11,191 nt of DNA, from the NCBI GenBank assembly GCA_900128395.1, contig LT649955.1, forward strand, positions 1 through 11,191, in the 5' to 3' direction. Shown piece after piece: positions 7,525 through 11,191 of the stretch (positions are counted from its first letter, which is position 1; every line of letters begins with the position of its first letter). Made by a program: the position numbers and the translations under genes. Below the pieces are notes generated by a model. It ran no database searches. It was given only the letters and a program-made list of their open reading frames with translations, and was not told the origin of the DNA. The stretch is from Stramenopiles sp. TOSAG23-2 (lineage: Eukaryota; Sar).

Positions 7525-10500
7525 CATTTTAGGCTTTTCTTTTCTTTTAGAAGTGTCCCCATTGCCCATGACTATCCGTTTAAAAATTATAAATATCACT
7601 AAAACAGTAAGAAAACTCATGGCTAACAATGGGAGTGACATTTTAAAGAAAAATTTGTTCTCAAATGTTATTAGTCCACGTGCCATGCATTCTGGCGCTA
7701 CTAAGTCAATGTCTATTGAAAATAAGCGTAGATTTATGAATATGTCTAACATAATTGGAGGCCATGGTACTCGGGCCCCTGCAAACAAGGACAACACTTG
7801 CATGTAATCGATAGTAATGTTTAAAATAACAAAACTTACACCAGAGCGACTCAGTGCAACAGTCCCTACACCTGCGATTAAGCTTGCAGAGACTATTAGC
7901 AACGGGATTAACCATGGATATGTTGGACAAGGTGTGCATAAACCATCTAACCGAAAATGTGTAATCGGATTACATTGAGAACAACGTGGTGCAAAACACC
8001 GGCCGTCGGGCAAAGTGTAATGGCCAAACTTACATGCTGGGATGGTCGTAGGGACATTTTCGGCGTTGACTCCTTGGAAACCATCCGTATCCGATGGGTA
8101 ATTATATTTTGTGCTGGAAAATGGTTTATAATAAGAAACATATCCTTCCGTGCACGTATTATTCAAACCACATGCAGATGAGGGAATGCAAGGCAATAAA
8201 GAAGGGCACCCTTTCCTCAAGTTATGGAAATCATAAATCAATCGTACCCTCTGTTCGGAATTATCTTTATTACATAATGTCTGGTCACCTTTTGCATCAT
8301 TATAGCAATACCCATCAAATCGATCAGGGTGACACAATTCTCCCACATTTACGGCTTCTTTACACAAATTTACATGTTCCCATTTCCCTGTGTCTTTGTT
8401 TAGTTTTGGTTTGCAGGATTCTGGAATATCGGATGCTCCTGAAAATGGCTCTGGTATACAGCCACCATTTTGACATTCTGGTGGGGGAAACATGTGAAAT
8501 CCAGGTAGTGGTACTGGCTCCTCCGATCCACCTCTTTGAAAAAAATCAAGGTGGCTTATATTGGCAGTAGTATTACCATTTCGTCTTATTGGTGCGGTGT
8601 AACGACCACTACACTTTGCTGCACTTAAAATTCTCCCTTGTGCATCGACATATTCCCAACACTTTAAGCAATACTCGCCAAATCTACCATAATGATTTAT
8701 GAAGCAGCGCGAATTAATGGAGGAAGTGTCTGGTGTGATTTCCATCATCTGATGAGCAACTTTGACACGAAAATCATGAGGACCCACCGTGAATCGTCCT
8801 GGTTCACAAGTCTGTAAAAGGAATAAATTTATAGGTTAGAAATATATTAGGTCATAACCTTCGAAATTGATTCTATGCGAATGTAATAGATTACTATTGT
8901 GCATACTTACAATGTACGGTGTCCCTTTCGGGGTTGTCGACCGGGATGGTTTATGCCATACTGCATTTTTGCAGATTCTGCCGCTAATATTTACACTTGC
9001 AATGGAAGGTTCATCTCCAAAATTTTCACCAAAAATAAAAAGTTTCGCCCCATTTTCTGGCGTTGTACCAATTCCATTAAAAGACCAAGTTGCATACATG
9101 CTATCAATTGAATCACCCCACGTAACAGATGTTATTTTTGGTGGAGAATAACGCATTTTTTCAGAGTATGCAATTCGTGGAAAGCTTATACCACCTTGTA
9201 TCGATGATAAGGAAACTCGAAAATTCCCAAAGCCCGGTGGAAGGGATACAAGTGCGTAATAATGTGTAAATGTCTTTATAACACACGATTTTGTTTTCCC
9301 CGACTCGTCTTCTACAATTGATATTGTAGGAGGAGTTAATCCAAAATTGCTTCCAAAAATTAATATTGTTGCTTCCTGTCCAGGCTGACACAAACGTTTG
9401 TCCGAAGAAGCTGGTATTTCATCCATATATTTATTGCATCCTGAGGTAGGAAACAAATATTTACCATTATTTTCATGAGGAATCAGTATTTCATCAATCA
9501 ATGGAGCAGCGTAAGTTAACTGGATTGTTATTTCACTGTGCTGTCCAGAGGCAACGACATCGACTGAAACAAGCCCTTCGCCTGGTGGCGCTTCGATACG
9601 TACAAATGAATGATTCTTGTCTAAAATATTAGCTTGATATACCAAATCATTGTCGTTAGTAGAAAATAATACTTCAAGATTAACATCGGATCGATTTCTA
9701 CCAAAATTTTTGCCTCTCAATATCAATTGCTTCGGTTCGGTCCATGACTTAACGTGTTTGTATAGGAGAGTTTTTATTGACGTAGATTTCAATGATTTCG
9801 TTATTAAATATAACCCGTCGAGAGTGGAGACACCATAATAAGATCCCAAAAACAATTTTTGGTTTATGGAAACTAGTAAATTCCCATTAGAGCATGTGAT
9901 AATTTCAGATCTGTTTTTCATGGCTTCACGTCCTGAAGTAGGAATATAATAATTGCTGTCATAGAAAATCTCATTGGAAAAAATAGAAGGAGGGGAAAAT
10001 GAAAATGAAGTAATTAATTTAACGCCAACTTGGTTCGATACTGAGACTGAAAATGATAAATTTTGACCCTCTCCTTCTTTCATCAAACATCTTACTTGGT
10101 GGTGGGTATGATTGATTACTGCACAATGAATATTATTTTTGATTAGTACCTGTATGGTTGCAGATGCGGTCCCGAAATTTGAACCAAGAATTTGTATTTC
10201 AAAACCACCCTTAGTCGGTCGGTCAGTAGGATATATTACTCGATCGACAGTTGGTGGCAAATATTTTAACATAGCAACCCCGCAGTCTAACGTTTGTAAT
10301 TCAATCGGAATATTAATATCATCTTCATTAAAACAAGAAAATTGGTTTCCAGCCTTCACTATAAGAGGTTTTCTATCATTACCCTCACTCGCGGGTGAAA
10401 TGATAACGATGTGCGTATGAGAATAGGAAAGAACAACAGCATTCATATGCCCAACAGTTACTTTTGGTTCATCTGAACCAAAATTTGAACCTGAAATGTA

Positions 10501-11191
10501 AACAACAGATCCATTTGTAGCAATATCAGTCGGTATAACTTGACTAACATCTGGTATTTTATACGATACATGAGTAGGAGCAGAGGGTGTCCCACTATTA
10601 AACACATGAACTGGAACGTTTGATCCTTGTCCAGGTGGAATGGAAAATGATATTTTTACTTTAGGGTCGACATAAGTCGCCAATCCCGTAATTGTTGCTT
10701 CAACATTATCGACGGTCAATTTCACTGCATTTAAGTCCGTGGATAAGTAGCTTACAAGCAATTCGCAGCAATTGTCGTTAATCCCACTTCCAAACCCAGA
10801 TGTAGGATATCTCGTTGCTTTCAACATTAGCGCACTTGCGGGTTCAATTATAGCGCTACGCTCTGAGACATACAAACTGTTGGTTTCCTCCTCTAAAATC
10901 TTCATTCTTATTGTCATTGGATAGACGTTGGCAATAGGCATGGCCAACTTCGATATATCATGGGTGTGGCTAATGATTTCAAAAGCAAGAGTTGCATTTT
11001 CAACATATCCCCCAACTCCTATTGCTTTCCCGCTTGAATTGTAATTACGCAATACTATAGTATTCTCCGTTGCGGATGCTACCACTTGCGGCCCATTGAT
11101 ACTGATTTGTCCATTTACACCAGTGATAATAATTCTATCGTTTGCTTTAAAATTATGTTTATCGGCTGTGTACAAGATACCCGGGGATGAT
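4882..11191 (-). CDS. Giant IPT/TIG-domain, Cys-rich, multi-pass surface receptor (5' partial, four exons)
   Basis: Proposed exons in transcript order are 11191-8911, 8811-5854, 5757-5561 and 5435-4882, about 1,995 residues; the start lies outside the window. Order of parts: a beta-rich segment at the edge (H-x-F-x-x-x-DRIIITG), at least five IPT/TIG domains each with a G-x-NFG turn, a 21-Cys extracellular region ending CxxC-type motifs, about nine membrane helices, a cytosolic tail with a coiled coil, a Lys/Glu-rich stretch, and a last block of about four helices. From general knowledge, TIG domains are immunoglobulin-like folds in surface receptors, and the helix block with its WPP ... VAPEC motif is typical of large protist membrane proteins with EGF- or ephrin-receptor-like ectodomains. 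A role as plasma-membrane receptor or adhesion protein is inference. The frame is interrupted within the polylysine tract at 7453-7524. Two joints are strong, the last one is a proposal. It might end instead at the TGA at 5553. Confidence 0.75.
5436..5560 (-). other. Proposed intron 3 (125 nt, phase 1)
   Basis: The donor AATAA|GTATATGAG and the acceptor TTAAAATGTAG|GTTTT give a Ser codon across the joint and extend the helix of exon C to AVISFLIETSRHR. A second phase-compatible pair exists: donor at 5567 (GTAATA) with acceptor ending at 5422. The donor is less canonical than those of introns 1 and 2 (GTAAGT). Confidence 0.5.
5561..5757 (-). CDS. Exon C: charged cytosolic linker and a membrane helix
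   Basis: It encodes about 45 residues rich in Lys, Glu, Asn and Asp with a CC pair (KKSCCKKI), then a hydrophobic helix (FLGLIFLAGLFALAVIS). Cysteines next to a membrane and basic residues may be lipid-modified, which is inference. If not spliced at 5560 it ends at a TGA (5555-5553), leaving the helix as a C-terminal anchor. Confidence 0.75.
5758..5853 (-). other. Intron 2 (96 nt, phase 2)
   Basis: The donor is CACAAAG|GTAAGTATAC and the acceptor TATATCACAG|CGACGG. Joining AG with C forms a Ser codon and continues in the frame of exon C (SDGNNLNEVGQNEKS). Exon C has no ATG of its own, which also supports splicing. Unspliced, the frame stops at once in the donor (AGG TAA). Confidence 0.85.
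5854..8811 (-). CDS. Exon B: Cys-rich stalk and main membrane-helix block (frame break in polylysine)
   Basis: The first part (8811 to about 7525) ends the fifth TIG domain and carries 21 Cys between 8706 and 7927, in spaced pairs such as CLKC, CSQC and CTPC, with NTT, NIS and NNT sequons. Then come a helix (WLIPLLIVSASLIAGVGTV, 7914-7858), a second (about 7842-7775), the motif PWPPIMLDIF, then VAPEC, and a third helix (7650-7570). A basic loop with two AAA-coded lysine runs (11 and 12) follows. In the second frame (from about 7450 to 5854) there are six more helices, near 7307-7234, 7124-7051, 6920-6852, 6839-6781, 6530-6468 and 6428-6363, with a cytosolic linker between the fourth and fifth. 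A Q/E/K/R-rich coiled coil lies around 6035-5910. The pattern YYWWCLLVIVRK and HIEYDPYMHVKERAE is typical of the C-terminal block of such receptors and shows both frames belong together. Confidence 0.8.
7453..7524 (-). repeat. Polylysine-coding A tract (33 A + CC + 37 A on the coding strand)
   Basis: On the plus strand this is 37 T (7453-7489), GG, and 33 T (7492-7524). In the upstream frame it encodes 11 Lys, Pro, 12 Lys, all AAA. The upstream frame ends 17 codons later at a stop at 7399; the downstream frame is open through the tract (QELTRVTPINAKEAVKHRKS follows it) and encodes the expected rest of the protein. Removing one A or adding two joins the frames. A tract-length error in the assembly is the simplest explanation; real length variation or slippage is possible. 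Confidence 0.92.
8812..8910 (-). other. Intron 1 (99 nt, phase 0), inside the fifth TIG domain
   Basis: The donor reads ACATT|GTAAGTATGC and the acceptor TTCCTTTTACAG|ACTTGT. Joining them gives PYI-TCEPGRFTVGPHDF, restoring the end of a TIG domain (the common pattern is I-x-C-x-x-P followed by a glycine and alternating hydrophobic residues to VAHQ). Without splicing the frame reaches a TGA/TAA within 25 codons. Confidence 0.85.
8911..11191 (-). CDS. Exon A: tandem IPT/TIG ectodomain
   Basis: Open over 760 codons from the window edge, with no stop and no clear ATG start, so it continues upstream. The first 55 residues resemble a small beta domain often placed before TIG repeats or in phage-like fibres (HNF-x-x-x-DRIIITG, then ING, then TIVL). 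TIG domains are marked by the turn G-[SKE]-NFG at 10477-10491, 10171-10185, 9700-9714, 9340-9354 and 9016-9030, each preceded by a P-x-I or P-T-[SKRD]-GG type strand and followed by PPG-x-G or a similar loop. A PPGQGSN loop near 10630 is the end of a sixth, less clear repeat. Spacing of about 305-470 bases reflects insertions between TIG 2 and TIG 3. Several N-x-S/T sites are present, as expected outside the cell. There are few cysteines, unlike exon B. Confidence 0.85.

Noticed and set aside
7400-7560. An intron removing the polylysine tract
   Set aside because: No acceptable GT donor before the tract or pyrimidine-rich acceptor after it on the coding strand; both frames are open through the tract, so a length change is simpler.
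7947-8570. ORFs on both strands over the Cys-rich region (64, 74 and 158 codons)
   Set aside because: Shadows of the receptor's Cys-rich ectodomain, which is supported by domain order and splicing.
1-11191. CRISPR array, rRNA, tRNA or bacterial operon
   Set aside because: No regularly spaced direct repeats, no recognisable RNA gene, and the splice sites and intron phases show a eukaryotic nuclear origin.

Overview
The window looks like nuclear DNA of a AT-rich unicellular eukaryote. Coding stretches are joined by short GT-AG introns (about 55-125 nt, donors mostly GTAAGT), there are no operons or Shine-Dalgarno starts, and noncoding DNA is full of simple and dispersed repeats. The lineage cannot be named from sequence alone. 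Large receptors with tandem IPT/TIG domains, a Cys-rich region and many membrane helices, plus homopolymer-rich coding DNA, would fit a free-living protist (for example a rhizarian or heterolobosean), but this is inference.

Right half (minus strand, about 4882 to beyond 11191): one large gene, whose 5' part lies outside the window. I reconstruct four exons encoding about 1,995 residues here: a long extracellular part with at least five IPT/TIG domains, a Cys-rich region (21 Cys), a block of about nine membrane helices typical of giant protist surface receptors, a Lys-rich and coiled-coil cytosolic part, and a C-terminal four-helix part with a small glycosylatable loop. Two introns (8812-8910, 5758-5853) are well supported by splice sites, phase and domain continuity; a third (5436-5560) is proposed. 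The reading frame breaks inside a 72-nt A-rich tract coding for polylysine (7453-7524).

Middle (plus strand, 3672-4770): a convergent small gene. A 64-codon first exon with an ankyrin-like helix pair appears to splice, in phase, through a 55-nt intron into an 850-nt exon coding for an unrecognised soluble, helix-rich protein. This exon is visibly more GC-rich than its surroundings.

Left third (1-3670): mostly noncoding. The left edge carries 54 codons on the minus strand that match the membrane-helix block of the same receptor type, so a second, related gene or gene fragment lies there. A truncated cyclic-nucleotide-binding-domain-like ORF is at 1076-1465 (minus). The rest holds two direct copies of a roughly 280-bp dispersed repeat (397-685, 2440-2716), a 126-bp element with 13-bp terminal inverted repeats (2723-2848), short tandem repeats and AT-rich tracts.
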